Source: Schizochytrium sp. CCTCC M209059 (taxonomy: Eukaryota; Sar; Bigyra; Thraustochytrida; Thraustochytriidae). From it: 64,000 bases of DNA. The DNA is taken from the NCBI GenBank assembly GCA_000818945.1, contig KN805371.1, positions 996,334 to 1,060,333 of the forward strand, given 5' to 3'. Made by a program: the position numbers and the translations under genes. The notes beneath the pieces were generated by a model. That model made no database searches and was not told the DNA's origin. It saw only the letters and a list, made by a program, of their open reading frames with translations. This document shows, piece after piece, positions 28,404 to 38,742 of this stretch; positions within the stretch are counted from its first letter, which is position 1; each line of letters begins with the position of its first letter.

Positions 28404-28829
28404 CTTCGTGCCCAAGTATCGTGTTTAGATTTGGCTTTCAAGCTGCCAGCTGAGGGGGAGGGCAAAAGGCATGACGATGACTACTGGACTATCAGTTTGC
28501 AAGCCGAGGCCCGAGTCGGCGCTCAGATCCAAGCGCGGCATGGCCAAGCACTTTCAAGAGGGTTACTTGTACATCGAGGACACAAAAGTCCATGGATTCC
28601 CAAGAGTGTCAAGGTTGTTGTCATGGACGTACGTACTTGAACCCAAAGCGCATTCTCATGCACTATCGCGGACAAAGCATGACGCTTTTGCCTTTTCAAT
28701 CTCAGACGCATCACGATAGTGCCATGAGCCCCCGTTCTCCTCGCCTACGAAGCAATGCAGAATACAGCTCCCGATAATTAATGACAAGAACACACATAGA
28801 TCCGGTATACTATTCGGTGTCACTGCACC
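28404..28829 (+). other. Spacer with a possible small gene or upstream exon
   Basis: Between a minus-strand gene start and the next plus-strand ATG. A short plus-strand frame begins at 28471 (82 codons to 28719) and includes a protein-like stretch, MAKHFQEGYLYIEDTKVHGF. A strong donor-like GTACGT lies at 28629 and an acceptor-like pyrimidine tract ending CTCAG at 28705, which would define a 77-nt intron. It could be a tiny gene or a 5' exon of the gene at 28830. I could not build a model that is clearly better than the rest. Confidence 0.3.
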
Positions 28830-29576
28830 ATGGCAGTCACTTTGTCTCGAATGACAATCGTGAACAACTCGAGGGAGGGAGCTGCTATATCTCCATTACG
28901 CCCGCACAGAGTCGATGCAAAAGAGCAATCGAGGCTACGCGCGACGCACGTGGCAGTCGCAACCATGGGGAAGAAAATGACGGCCATGGGCCAGACGATG
29001 AAGGCCTCGCACTGGTCATTTGCCGAACCCTCCTCGCAGCGAGGCACGCGAGGAGATGCCACATGGTCGACCACCGCAGACTCGTTCTTTCAGGGAATGC
29101 AAAACACGAGCCGCGCGCGACCCATACCTCATTCTGACAACTACGAACCGCCGCGCGGGGCGCCGCGATATGAGAGCGAGACCATGCAAGAGATGAGTAA
29201 AGAACACTCAGTTATGGCAAGATCCTTTGAGCGTCGACCCGCGGCCTTTGACCGGATTTCGGCGTGCAAAACCAATTATGACCTCGCTGCTGGCGACACG
29301 GTGTCGGCGCGAACGCGATTCTCCACCACCACATCAGGAGCTCTTGTGCAGCCGAGTAGAGAGTATTTCGGGTCAGGACGAGCTCGGTCGAATCAGCAAC
29401 TCAACGCGACGCGAGGAGACCTGGGGTACAACTTTAGGGGTGTCTGTTTCGACGGCCGAACCGTCCCCAAGCACCATGTTGGTGACAAGAAATGTTTTGA
29501 TCGCCCGCCACCCGCAGACCCTCCAGGCCGTTTGTACAATATCGTTACGGGCAAATTCGATCCTTCTGCATCATGA
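28830..29576 (+). CDS. Hypothetical protein, 248 residues
   Basis: An open frame of 248 codons with ATG in a strong context (CACCATGG). The protein is basic, without predicted membrane segments, and rich in aromatic-plus-Arg/Pro turns (for example SFERRPAAFDR, YNFRGVCFDGR, CFDRPPP). This extended, non-globular style is seen in microtubule-associated and ciliary inner proteins, but I recognise no family. The true start may be the Met at residue 46 (MGKKMTAMG), or there may be an upstream exon. It converges on the R3H gene. Confidence 0.6.
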   Translation: MAVTLSRMTIVNNSREGAAISPLRPHRVDAKEQSRLRATHVAVATMGKKMTAMGQTMKASHWSFAEPSSQRGTRGDATWSTTADSFFQGMQNTSRARPIPHSDNYEPPRGAPRYESETMQEMSKEHSVMARSFERRPAAFDRISACKTNYDLAAGDTVSARTRFSTTTSGALVQPSREYFGSGRARSNQQLNATRGDLGYNFRGVCFDGRTVPKHHVGDKKCFDRPPPADPPGRLYNIVTGKFDPSAS

Positions 29577-29655
29577 AGAAGTTAAATCGTTCCCGCGCGC
29601 ATGCAATGTTTGAACTGAAGTGTTAGGCTTTTGCCAAGTATTCCGAGTTATCGTG

Positions 29656-29681
29656 TGCAACGCGCGCGCGCGCGCGCGCGA
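29656..29681. repeat. (CG)n dinucleotide tract
   Basis: About ten alternating CG/GC units in the convergent spacer 29577-29795, where nothing else is recognised. Such alternating purine-pyrimidine DNA can adopt Z-form. Confidence 0.8.
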
Positions 29682-29795
29682 GGGAGAGAAAGAGAAAGAA
29701 CAAATGAGCAGATACAACTTCACCCACATATCGTAAGCAATCTAGACCTAGACTTGACAGACTCAACTTTGTATTTACTGGCTACATTGGTTCAT

Positions 29796-31109
29796 TCACG
29801 CATCGTGGACGGGCAGTGTGGCCAGGTACGGAACGAGCCGAATAACTTTCTCACCAAACAAAAGGTTCTGCACGTCTTCCGGCCGTGAGCTCGCTTCGAC
29901 GGTCGCCCAGCCGAGCATGCTGGAATCCTTGCTTGGTCGCGAGATGCGAAGAACTCTCGCCCCCGAAGTGGGTTCTGTAGCAGATTGAGAGACCAGTCCA
30001 TGGAACTGACAGAGTCCATGCGTCAACAAACGATGCAAGCCCGTCTTGAAGGCAAATTCGATCGCAACACGCTTGACTTCGGGGTTTTCCTCATCCTCCG
30101 CGTGCGGAGACCTTGGCGCTCCGCACAGGCTAAGCTTGCGCGTAAGTGCTTTGCGCAAAGGCTCCGGAGCACAAGCCTGCAAATCGTGAGCACGAGGATC
30201 TTCAATGACCTCGATGAGAAAGTCTTCGAGAGCTTTCAAGAAGGCGTTGAAAGGGGGCCGCCTTCCTCGGGTTTGCAGATGCGACTTGAGATTCTTGTCG
30301 ACGCGAGCAAGCATCGACTCGGCCGATCGGGGCCTCAGCTGTGCACGCTGCTTGGCGCTAAGCCTTTCACTGGACACGTCGGCGCCGCCTCGAACAAAGC
30401 CATCCTCACAATCCAGAAAAGCGCGTCGCATTTCATCCGTGAAACCATCAAAGACAGAAATGTATTCTTGCTCGAAAATGAGACGTGACGCCCGCGTCAC
30501 ATCAAACTCATCGAGATCCGGAAAGTATGCCGCTAGATTCCCGTGAGGTACGGACGAACCTGGCTCCATGAACGCGCCTCGTTCTTCAGTGGAAGAAAAG
30601 GGGTCAAGCGAGAGCGGCCCGGCGCCCGCACGACGGTCATTAGCCCAGCGACGCTCCTTGCGCCTGCTTAGGTTTTTACGCGAGGTGCTGCGCTGCTCGC
30701 TGGCGATGGCAGACACGTTTTGCACAGCAGCAGGTCGTTCCTGAGGCCGCGAGCGAGGTCTGCTACGGCCTTGGGAACGCGGGCGCAGGGGCGAAAAGGC
30801 TACCGAAGCGCCGGCCAACTCTCCCACGGGCGGAGGCGACAGAGGCAAGGCTTCCGATAGCACGCCCGCGATGGGCACTCCGTCTGCCGGGGCCTCGGAT
30901 GCAGTAGCTGACAGCGCCGCTGCCGCCGCTGCCGCCGCTGCCTCCTGCGCACCGCTGCCGCTGCTGCCGCCGCCGCCGTCGCCTCCGAAAGATTCCGTCA
31001 GGTTCGTCGCCGCGAGCGCCTGGGCCATGTCCTCCAAGATGCGCTCCGCATCGTCCACATCTCGCGCGGCGGGCTCAAGCCGCACGCGCCGCACGCGATC
31101 ATCCTCCAT
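29796..31109 (-). CDS. R3H-domain protein (R3HDM4-like)
   Basis: A 437-residue protein. Residues 1-190 are disordered, with poly-Ala, Gly/Ser and Arg/Ser-Pro segments. The middle (about 205-345) resembles the R3H-associated N-terminal region (LIFEQEYISVFDGFTDEMRRAF). The C-terminal ~110 residues hold an R3H-like domain (FAFKTGLHRLLTHGLCQFHGLVS) that matches the pattern in vertebrate R3HDM4. R3H domains bind single-stranded nucleic acid; the cellular role of this subfamily is poorly known. MEDDRVRRV at 31109 is taken as start. An upstream Met at 31232 is possible. Confidence 0.75.
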   Translation of the reverse strand: MEDDRVRRVRLEPAARDVDDAERILEDMAQALAATNLTESFGGDGGGGSSGSGAQEAAAAAAAAALSATASEAPADGVPIAGVLSEALPLSPPPVGELAGASVAFSPLRPRSQGRSRPRSRPQERPAAVQNVSAIASEQRSTSRKNLSRRKERRWANDRRAGAGPLSLDPFSSTEERGAFMEPGSSVPHGNLAAYFPDLDEFDVTRASRLIFEQEYISVFDGFTDEMRRAFLDCEDGFVRGGADVSSERLSAKQRAQLRPRSAESMLARVDKNLKSHLQTRGRRPPFNAFLKALEDFLIEVIEDPRAHDLQACAPEPLRKALTRKLSLCGAPRSPHAEDEENPEVKRVAIEFAFKTGLHRLLTHGLCQFHGLVSQSATEPTSGARVLRISRPSKDSSMLGWATVEASSRPEDVQNLLFGEKVIRLVPYLATLPVHDA

Positions 31110-31534
31110 GCTTCTTGCCTCCGTTTCACGCGACCGCCCCGACCCGCCTCGACACGCCTTCGAGGCCAACAGAGATTTCCTCTCTGCTGCCGCGGCGTCA
31201 TCCCGACGCCAACCCAAACTTCCCAAGGTCATACGTACGTATAAAGGATGGAGACCTTTCCGCGATCTCGCGATGGCGATTCCGCGCAATGCAATGCGAA
31301 GAAATGAATCGAGAGCAAGGGCAGGGCTAGGGAAGAAAGGATGAATGGATGGAATGAATGAAGGAGGGAAGAAAGGATGCGGCGTGTGAGGTAAAGGACG
31401 CTCTACTTGCGATGTTTGGTGGCGCGCAAGGCGACGGCGCAAGGGAGCAAAAAGGTTTCGGCTTCATCCGATGCACCTTGGCAGCCTAGCGTTGATAACT
31501 ATTATTTTTCATCTAAAAATAAAGACATCATTTT
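31110..31534. other. Spacer between R3H gene and MARCH6
   Basis: 5' region of the R3H gene and 3' flank of MARCH6. It holds GAAT/GGAAGAAAGGAT-type short repeats (about 31333-31380) and AT-rich DNA near 31495-31530. No gene is seen. Confidence 0.55.
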
Positions 31535-34500
31535 TTAGCGATTCTGCAGCTGACGACCGACCATGTAGCGACGATCCCGCACACGATCGTGCAGAATGTC
31601 CGCGTACGAAGCGAGGGCTTTCGTCATGTCGAAGAGGAAGAGCATGACTGCAAATGTAGGGTAACTGTAGCGCTTGGTTGCTTCCGCGGAGACAGGGTCA
31701 AGCTCCAATCCGTGCTGAAGAAGACACGTTGCGACATAAGGAACACAGAGCCGTAAGAGAATGGCGTCCAACATTGGGACGGCCACATTTAAGAGCGTCC
31801 AGCGCAGATTGATTCCGTATCCTCCGTCGTACTGGACGCGCTCGAGGCGGTCCGCCCAAACATCGCCTCCTAGGACGCCTAAGAACACGAGACGAGTCCA
31901 CGCCTTGAGTACGGCAAGACCAAGGGCCCACTTCTGAAAGACAAGACCAACCGGCGTTCGGTCCACAGGCACGTAAATTGGATCGAGAACAACGAACTCA
32001 AAGACTGATCCGGCCAAAACCGGCAAAACCATGCCAAAGACGATGAGTGCGACGCACCACTTGAGTCCAAGTCGCAACCAGAGAAAGCATAGGCGCAGTG
32101 CTCGTCGCCACCCGCCATCCTTGCCAAAGACTGCCGTGAAAAACCATCGCGATAACGTGAAAACGAACCACAGTATCGCAAAACCGCCTCCCCAATGATA
32201 GACATCGTGCTTTAAGGGATCGCCCAAAAGAGCAAAGGCCCCACGTCCTACAACAAGAGGTAGCACCAGCGCAATAAATGAAGCCAAAACGGCCGCAAGC
32301 ACGGCCATAATGCCAAGCACGCGCAAGCGCGGCGTCAACAGGCGCGGCTCGTGGCGCAAGACGCAAAATTGGCCCGTCGAAGCATTCTCTACGTGGCGTG
32401 CCTGGAAGCAAATGCGAGCCAGCTCTGCTTTGCTGCCCGCGTCGGGTTCCAATAATAACTGCGAGTTCAGGTCGAGCTCCAAGCTTCGGCCATTCTCGCC
32501 GCTCACACGAGCATTACGAATTGCCAACACCGGCGCCAAATTGCTGTCGCGCCAAATGGCAATAATCCGCCGCAACGCCAGCACAGATGATACAGACTCA
32601 CCGCCTGCCCACTTGGTCCCAAAGCCTGCAGGCATGAGCCGCACGAGCTCGTCGATGAGCTCTGGCGACTCTTGCAGGGCCTCGCGCATGCCGCGCAGCA
32701 AACGAACAACGCGTTTCGACGGACATCGACTTAGATCCTCGTCGTCGCGAACGATGCCCTCTATTGCGCGCGCGCAGATTGCCCGCACTCGTTCTGCATT
32801 GACCTCATCACTCAATGCGCACAAATCGTCGACCAAGCCAAGAACCTTGCCGAGCAAATCTTCATCAGGGACACCGCCTTCGACCTTTTGTATCGCCCGT
32901 TGCGCCTCGGCGCTCAGAAAGACCGGCACGCAGTAGCCATGCACATCTGTAACAGAGAAAAGGAAAAGAGGCGGGAGCTTATCATCTGCGTCAAGACCGC
33001 CGCCACCCTGCAGCGGGGCGGCATTGCGCAGTACCTGCGGCGCGAATTTTGTCCACGCCGTGGCATGGCAGACGATGCCGAGAAAATCGACTTCACTTCC
33101 CGGAACATGGCGCGAGAGAAGCTGCAGTGACCGAATGGCTCCAGGAAGCTTTTCGCGGGCCGAACGTGAGCTGCCGCGCAGTCCACTTCCGCGATCGCCT
33201 TCGACATGTCTTCCTGGTGTTGCTCGGGCAACTTTGGACGCCTCATGTCCTTGCCCATTCTCACCAGGAGCAGGACAGTCGTTGACGTTGGCCCCAGGCG
33301 TTGCTGGCTGGAGGGGTTCTTCACGCCGAGCCCCACCCAAACCATGCGCAGGATCGACATAGACAAACCCCGAACGCATATGCTGCAGCATTGGTTTGAG
33401 CACATAGCCATGAAGATCGAGTGGGTACGTGAGCATGACGGCGACCTGGCGCGATGCCTGAAGCAATAAACGATTTAGATCGAGACGCTCAATCACGTAA
33501 GGGAGCGAATGAAAGAGAAACATGTCAAGGGGCAGCTGTGCATCGGCAAAGGGCTGTTTAAATGATCCGATGCGGATAGGCAAAATCGAGGGTGCCAAGA
33601 CCTTGATGAGATAAATTGGGATCACCAAGAGGATCAGGACCGCAGGAAAGCTCCACAATACCACCGTGATAAAATAAGAAAGGCATTCTTCAAGGGTATG
33701 TGAGACGAGATCGAGTCGTGCAACATCGCCCGTGTCGGGACCGGCGACAGGGGCCTGGTCCATGCACTCCGCAAACATGCCATCGTCCTGGACTTCCTCT
33801 GCGCCTTGTGTCTGCGCGTAGTCGGTCTGGTCCGAGACGATGCGCGAGGTGACGAGGGCAATTCGTTCCTGCCACAGTCGATTTTGCTCCTCAATCTCGC
33901 GGCGATGACGGTCAATCATGGGTCCAAAAATGCCCATTTCAATATTTTTCGTGGCGTCATACCATCCCTCAAAAAAACGCACCTTGAAGCGCGGGTGGAC
34001 AATTTGCCGGAAAGCCCAGATCACGGCAGACCAGTTCGCAATGAGCACGCTTCCTATGGCCCAGTGAATAAAGGCGCACGTCTTGGGTGAGGATCCACAG
34101 AGCTCGGCGCGCGCCCAAAACACACTTGCAACGTCACCCGAGACGCCCATGGCCCCAATATGTACAATGCCGCCAACAAGAAGCTCTAGTACGAGAAGCT
34201 CCAGCAGCATGATGAGAGCAATGACAAACATGTCGCCGATTCCACGGAGTACGGAAATCGCATACGACGCCACAATGCCGCGACCCGGCACCGCAGAGCG
34301 ACCAGCCCAGATATCCCGGAGCTTGAGCACAAACACGTAGACCACGACAAGGAGAACGAATCCTACATATCCCAAGCCCAACAGGTGCCCATGGCCAGGC
34401 ATCTCGGCTCCCTCGCCACGGCCCGGGGTCGTGCCCCACCGGATTTGACACTGGCGCACCGCCTCGAGCATCAAGTGGCCCACGGTGAGCGGGACAAATT

Positions 34501-35833
34501 GGAAAAAGAAGAGAAAGCCCGTATTGCCTAGCGAAACGAGAATCATTGTGTACAGTCCACGACGAATCCCTCGCGTTCCACCTCGGAGACCTATGAGCGC
34601 ATCCCAGGCCATGTCCTCATCTGCAGGAGCAGGACGGATGGGCGCATCATGCGCTACAACAGGAGCAAACTCGCCAATACCATCTGCATCAAAATCGTGT
34701 GCGTCATCCCGCCAATCTACCACTTCGGCAGCATTTGCTGCTACCGCTGCAGCAGCGATTGCTTCATCTGGGGCATGAGGAAAGTCTTGCACATCATCCG
34801 GCCTCGCGTCGTCGGCTACTTCTCCTCCTACACCGATATCCTCTATGATTCGCGGGTCGTCTGCTCCCTCATTGAGCAGTCCACGAAGGTTGAGATTTTG
34901 CCTCACGTGCTCTCGCAAGATACGGTTGCCCAGCTCCATGAGACGATTCTCCTCGCCGGCTGCTTCGATTTCTCCTACTAACTCATTGGCGTCCGCAGCT
35001 GCAGCCACGGCGCGCTCGACAACCCTATCGGCAAATTCAGCAATATTTCGATGGTCCAAGTGCTGACGCTGTTCTCCATCTCGGGCCTGGTCCTCTTCAT
35101 TTGCCAGATCCTGCAACACCATGAGCACAAGGAAAGCCACCACAATCCAGGCCGAGAGAATAATGCCGAATAAACATTCGCGCAAGACAACGTCCACACT
35201 CCAGTCCGTAAAGGCGGACCAGAGTTCTGCGCGCGTGCGCGCTAAAAATAGCAAATGGATCCGGACGGTAAAGACCGGAAAGATAACAGCCCAGATAATC
35301 GCCACAGCAATCGCCTGCATAAGAAGTGGAATGTAACCCATCGAGAGTTGTAGAGTGCCAATTAGCACTTCAAGTGATGACAGGCGCTGTGGCGTGTTGT
35401 CATGGTAGACTGACTTGAATTCGAATTCGGTAAGGCAAAGTTCACACGACCTCTTGTGCGAAATCTTGAGCCATTGCACGAGACAGTCCTCGTGCACGAA
35501 GCGTATTGATCCTTTGCACTTGCAAGGATAGTAGAGGGGCCCGGCCTCCTCGCCGCAGCGACACACCCTGCAGAGAGCTTCTTCGTCCTTGCTCGAGGAG
35601 CTCGAGACGACCGAGTGCGAGGAAGGCCGCCTTCTTGTAAGGCCAAGTGCAGCTTCGGCACTCGCGGCTGCGGCTGCGGCGGCTGCTGCAGCAGCTGCCG
35701 CTCCTGCTCTGGCCATTCCCGAGGCCATCGATCCGGCACCATCTACTGCCCCCAAATCATCGGCCCGTCTCTCCCCTCCTCCCCCTTCAGCGGCGGCGGC
35801 GACGGCAGCGTCGTCGTCTGCATTCTCGCGCAT
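31535..35833 (-). CDS. MARCH6-like: ER membrane E3 ubiquitin ligase MARCH6/Doa10/TEB4
   Basis: A 1432-residue multi-spanning membrane protein. An N-terminal RING-CH (C4HC3) finger lies at about 86-136: CRVCRCGEEAG, CKCKGSIRFVHEDCLVQWL and CELC. At least a dozen hydrophobic segments follow, spread over the remaining length, with acidic loops between. This matches Doa10/MARCH6, the ER and inner-nuclear-membrane ligase that ubiquitinates misfolded and N-degron proteins for ERAD. Length is a little above the human (910) and near the yeast protein (1319). The frame opens upstream only to a GTG, so MRENADDD at 35833 is the start. A divergent spacer of 515 bp separates it from RPA49. Confidence 0.92.
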   Translation of the reverse strand: MRENADDDAAVAAAAEGGGGERRADDLGAVDGAGSMASGMARAGAAAAAAAAAAAAASAEAALGLTRRRPSSHSVVSSSSSKDEEALCRVCRCGEEAGPLYYPCKCKGSIRFVHEDCLVQWLKISHKRSCELCLTEFEFKSVYHDNTPQRLSSLEVLIGTLQLSMGYIPLLMQAIAVAIIWAVIFPVFTVRIHLLFLARTRAELWSAFTDWSVDVVLRECLFGIILSAWIVVAFLVLMVLQDLANEEDQARDGEQRQHLDHRNIAEFADRVVERAVAAAADANELVGEIEAAGEENRLMELGNRILREHVRQNLNLRGLLNEGADDPRIIEDIGVGGEVADDARPDDVQDFPHAPDEAIAAAAVAANAAEVVDWRDDAHDFDADGIGEFAPVVAHDAPIRPAPADEDMAWDALIGLRGGTRGIRRGLYTMILVSLGNTGFLFFFQFVPLTVGHLMLEAVRQCQIRWGTTPGRGEGAEMPGHGHLLGLGYVGFVLLVVVYVFVLKLRDIWAGRSAVPGRGIVASYAISVLRGIGDMFVIALIMLLELLVLELLVGGIVHIGAMGVSGDVASVFWARAELCGSSPKTCAFIHWAIGSVLIANWSAVIWAFRQIVHPRFKVRFFEGWYDATKNIEMGIFGPMIDRHRREIEEQNRLWQERIALVTSRIVSDQTDYAQTQGAEEVQDDGMFAECMDQAPVAGPDTGDVARLDLVSHTLEECLSYFITVVLWSFPAVLILLVIPIYLIKVLAPSILPIRIGSFKQPFADAQLPLDMFLFHSLPYVIERLDLNRLLLQASRQVAVMLTYPLDLHGYVLKPMLQHMRSGFVYVDPAHGLGGARREEPLQPATPGANVNDCPAPGENGQGHEASKVARATPGRHVEGDRGSGLRGSSRSAREKLPGAIRSLQLLSRHVPGSEVDFLGIVCHATAWTKFAPQVLRNAAPLQGGGGLDADDKLPPLFLFSVTDVHGYCVPVFLSAEAQRAIQKVEGGVPDEDLLGKVLGLVDDLCALSDEVNAERVRAICARAIEGIVRDDEDLSRCPSKRVVRLLRGMREALQESPELIDELVRLMPAGFGTKWAGGESVSSVLALRRIIAIWRDSNLAPVLAIRNARVSGENGRSLELDLNSQLLLEPDAGSKAELARICFQARHVENASTGQFCVLRHEPRLLTPRLRVLGIMAVLAAVLASFIALVLPLVVGRGAFALLGDPLKHDVYHWGGGFAILWFVFTLSRWFFTAVFGKDGGWRRALRLCFLWLRLGLKWCVALIVFGMVLPVLAGSVFEFVVLDPIYVPVDRTPVGLVFQKWALGLAVLKAWTRLVFLGVLGGDVWADRLERVQYDGGYGINLRWTLLNVAVPMLDAILLRLCVPYVATCLLQHGLELDPVSAEATKRYSYPTFAVMLFLFDMTKALASYADILHDRVRDRRYMVGRQLQNR

Positions 35834-36348
35834 GGCGCCCGGAGCTGCGATTTTCAAACCGGGTCCGCGCCTCGGACTCCCATGCAGCACCGGTCTCTGC
35901 GTCGGCGACGGAGAGATTAACCTGCGTCCCGCGCAAGTCTCCCCCGCTCCTGCTCTCGCTCCCGCTCCCGCTCACGCTCCCGCCCCGCGCGCCGGCCGGC
36001 CGCGACTCCGCGCGCGCAGACCCACGTCGCCCGCGTAGGGGTTTGTTTGCTCTTGCTCTTGTCGGCAGCCCCCATTTTTTTCGTTCGCTTATCTCGCGTA
36101 CGCGGTTCTAAATCTAGATAGGCCCTTTGGAGAGCAGGATAGGCCGCTTCGAAAGTTGGTGGACTCCACGAGGAGCAGGACCGCGCAGACAGACCCAGCC
36201 AGTGACTGACTGCCTGCCGCGCACGCGTGGACGCGGGCGAGCGAGCGGGGCTGGCGCTGCGGTCGCGGTCGCGGTCGCGGTCGCGTTTGCGCTCGGGTGC
36301 AGGGCCGATCATCGGGTGCCGAGCGCAGTCTGCGTCGCGCCGGTGAGC
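35834..36348. promoter_or_regulatory. Bidirectional spacer between MARCH6 and RPA49
   Basis: A head-to-head spacer, GC-rich at both ends with a short AT-richer centre (about 36050-36130). A GCGGTC hexamer is repeated about four times at 36258-36285. The RPA49 frame is open back to 36127 but is not considered coding there. Confidence 0.5.
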
Positions 36349-37206
36349 ATGGCCAAGATGGAGGAGGACCTCGAGGCCCGCAAACGCAAGCGGACCCCGG
36401 GCAGCGCTGGCGACAGCGCCAAGAAGGCCGCCAAGAGGGCGAAGAAGCTGGCAGGCCGTGCCTCCGAGGCGTCGGACGGCGGCAATGCAAAGGCTTCGTC
36501 GCACGGGAAAGCCAAGGCGGACAAGACCTCCATCAAGAAGGAGGGAAAGAAGAAGAAGAAGGAGGAGAAGAAGACGTCGAAGGCAAACGGCACAGCCAGC
36601 GCTCGCGACCTCGACGACAGCGACAGCGAAAGCGACAAGTTGAAACGCATGCAGCATGACGACAGCAGCAATAGCGGCAGTGGTAGCGACAGCAGTAGCG
36701 GCGGTGACAATGACAGCGACAGTGATGTCGAGAAGATGCCGAAGCAGAAGACGCTTGCGTCTGCTCTGAAGAAGCCCAAACCCAGTGCTGCTGCCGACAA
36801 GGCCGCGAAGCGCAGAGTCTCCTTTAACACGACCGCCAAGACCCACATTCTGGGCGCTAACAAGGATGACGAGGACAGCAGCAGAAGTGGAAGTGACAGC
36901 GAAAGCGATGCTGGGAGTGACAGCAGCAGCAGCAGCAACAGCAGCAGCGGCAGCGGCAGCGGCAGCAGTAGCAGTGACGAAGCTGTTCGCAAGACAAGCA
37001 ACGGACACGCATCAGGCAAGGCCAAAGCAGCTGCTAAATCGTCCAAGAAGCGAGCTCAGCCCAGTGCGCTGGCGGCATTGGAAGAGGAAGCAGAAAGTGA
37101 TGACAGCGATAGCGACGACGATGATGACACAAACGGCGTCGAGAAGAAACGCGCAGGACGATCATCAACAGCTGCAAAGAATCTCAGCGAAGAAGAAGAA
37201 GAAGAA

Positions 37207-37238
<32 letters not shown>

Positions 37239-38532
37239 ATCGTCCGCTTCGGAAATGGATGCCGGGCAGCCACTGGTGTCTGCGAAACCCTTTCGACGAG
37301 CCAAATTTAAAACGGAGGTCGACCCCTCACGGTGCGTGCTCGCTACCTTTCCGCAAGGCCAGGCTCCCGACGAAAGCAAGTCATTTGGACTCTTCAAGAC
37401 CAAGCGCACGCAGGAACGCGTGCTGTATAGCCGTGGCGACGGCGTCGAAATGGAGGGTCGCGAGGGCGAACTCTCTGGACGTCTGCGTCGGTACCTGGCG
37501 TTCCGCTTCAACCCGGCCACGGGCGAGGCCATTCTGTTGAACACTGATACCTCCTCGCAATGCCCTATTTCGGTGCATAACACTGTGCGCAAGCTACCCA
37601 TGCCCAACGTTCGCGTTTTCTCAGAAGACCCCGAAGACGGAAGCCTTTCTGTCGCGCAGCAGCGCCGACGTGCGCTCATCGAGACTTTTGGCGCTGCCAA
37701 ACGCCGCAAGGACGCCGCTGCCGTGGATTTGAATCGCATTTCCAGCGGAGCTGTCACCTCAGGCGAGGCTGTGCGCGCCATGCTCACGGAAAAAGCAAAA
37801 GAGAATCCTGTTCTTGGAGGAGAGGACGCCGACGCCGCAAGTCGCAAACATCTCTTGCCGCCATTCCACGCCGAGGCAGAGCGCCCGGAACAAGTGTTTT
37901 TGCTGCAGGACATGGTCTCCAAGAACGAGCTTCGCGCATTGAAAAAACCTGTGGAGGAGCTTGTCAAGGCTGCGCAACGAGCAGGCTCATCGGGCGAGTT
38001 TGCCGCCCAAGATCGCTTTGGTGCCTTTGTGCGCTCTCATTTGGAACGCATCTCTGCAGGCGGCCTGAACAAGAAGGCGCAAAAGGCTGTCGCTTGTGCT
38101 GCGCTCTACATGCAGTACCTCATCAACTTTTCCAAGCTCCACCGCGTCATCCGGCCTCGTATGCAACAGAATCTTGGGTCTGTGTTGGGGGGCGCGCCCT
38201 ACGAAGTTTCCGGTGCCATTCTTTCTAACTTTGCGGAACCCGAAATTGCGACCGGGTCTATGAACCGAACCAAGTTGCACCAGGACCGCCTCTCTCTTCA
38301 CATTCTCGCGCTCGCATTGATCCTCTGCGGCTGTGTCATTGACTATCGAAGGGTCAAGATGCTTGCCGAGGATCTTTCACAAACGCCCTCTTGGGTATTC
38401 GAGTATGCCGCTCAGCTCGGCACGCGCACCAAGACGGACAGCAGCGCCAGCCTCCCTGATGGCAAGAAGGCGCGCAAAATTGTCCTCGAGGTCCCCTTGC
38501 GTTTTCCGCGCAAGATTAAACGGGCTCGATAA
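36349..38532 (+). CDS. RPA49: RNA polymerase I subunit RPA49 with Nopp140-like N-terminal extension
   Basis: A 727-residue protein. The C-terminal ~410 residues (from FRRAKFKTEVDPSRC, about 315) match A49/POLR1E, including the dimerisation region, the conserved LIETFGAAKRRK and the tandem winged-helix part. A49 with A34.5 forms the TFIIF-like module that stimulates Pol I initiation and elongation in the nucleolus. The first ~310 residues are not usual for A49: alternating Lys/Ala basic blocks and Ser/Asp/Glu runs, a pattern like Nopp140 or treacle, with many casein-kinase-2-type sites and a 17-residue Glu run near 285. MAKMEEDLE at 36349 is the start. The gene converges on the SFI1-like gene. 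Confidence 0.88.
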
Positions 38533-38742
38533 TCGTGAGGTGGCTCGCGCCTCCCATGCTACCCTTGAGCGTTTAGTAGACGGTCGTCGTGTCTCCTCCT
38601 TGTGATTCGGGGCATACCCTAGACACACATACTCTTTCCCTCTCTTTTCAAAAGTACACCTACACAATAGAATTTACGAGTTATCTCTCTCCCAAGGGCT
38701 CCATTTATTGGCTATGGGTCGATCGTGATACTTGTCCAAGCA

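Noticed and set aside
36127..36348. In-frame upstream extension of RPA49
   Set aside because: The composition changes to Arg/Gly/Ala repeats encoded by a GCGGTC tandem. The ATG at 36349 gives a normal Lys-rich start.
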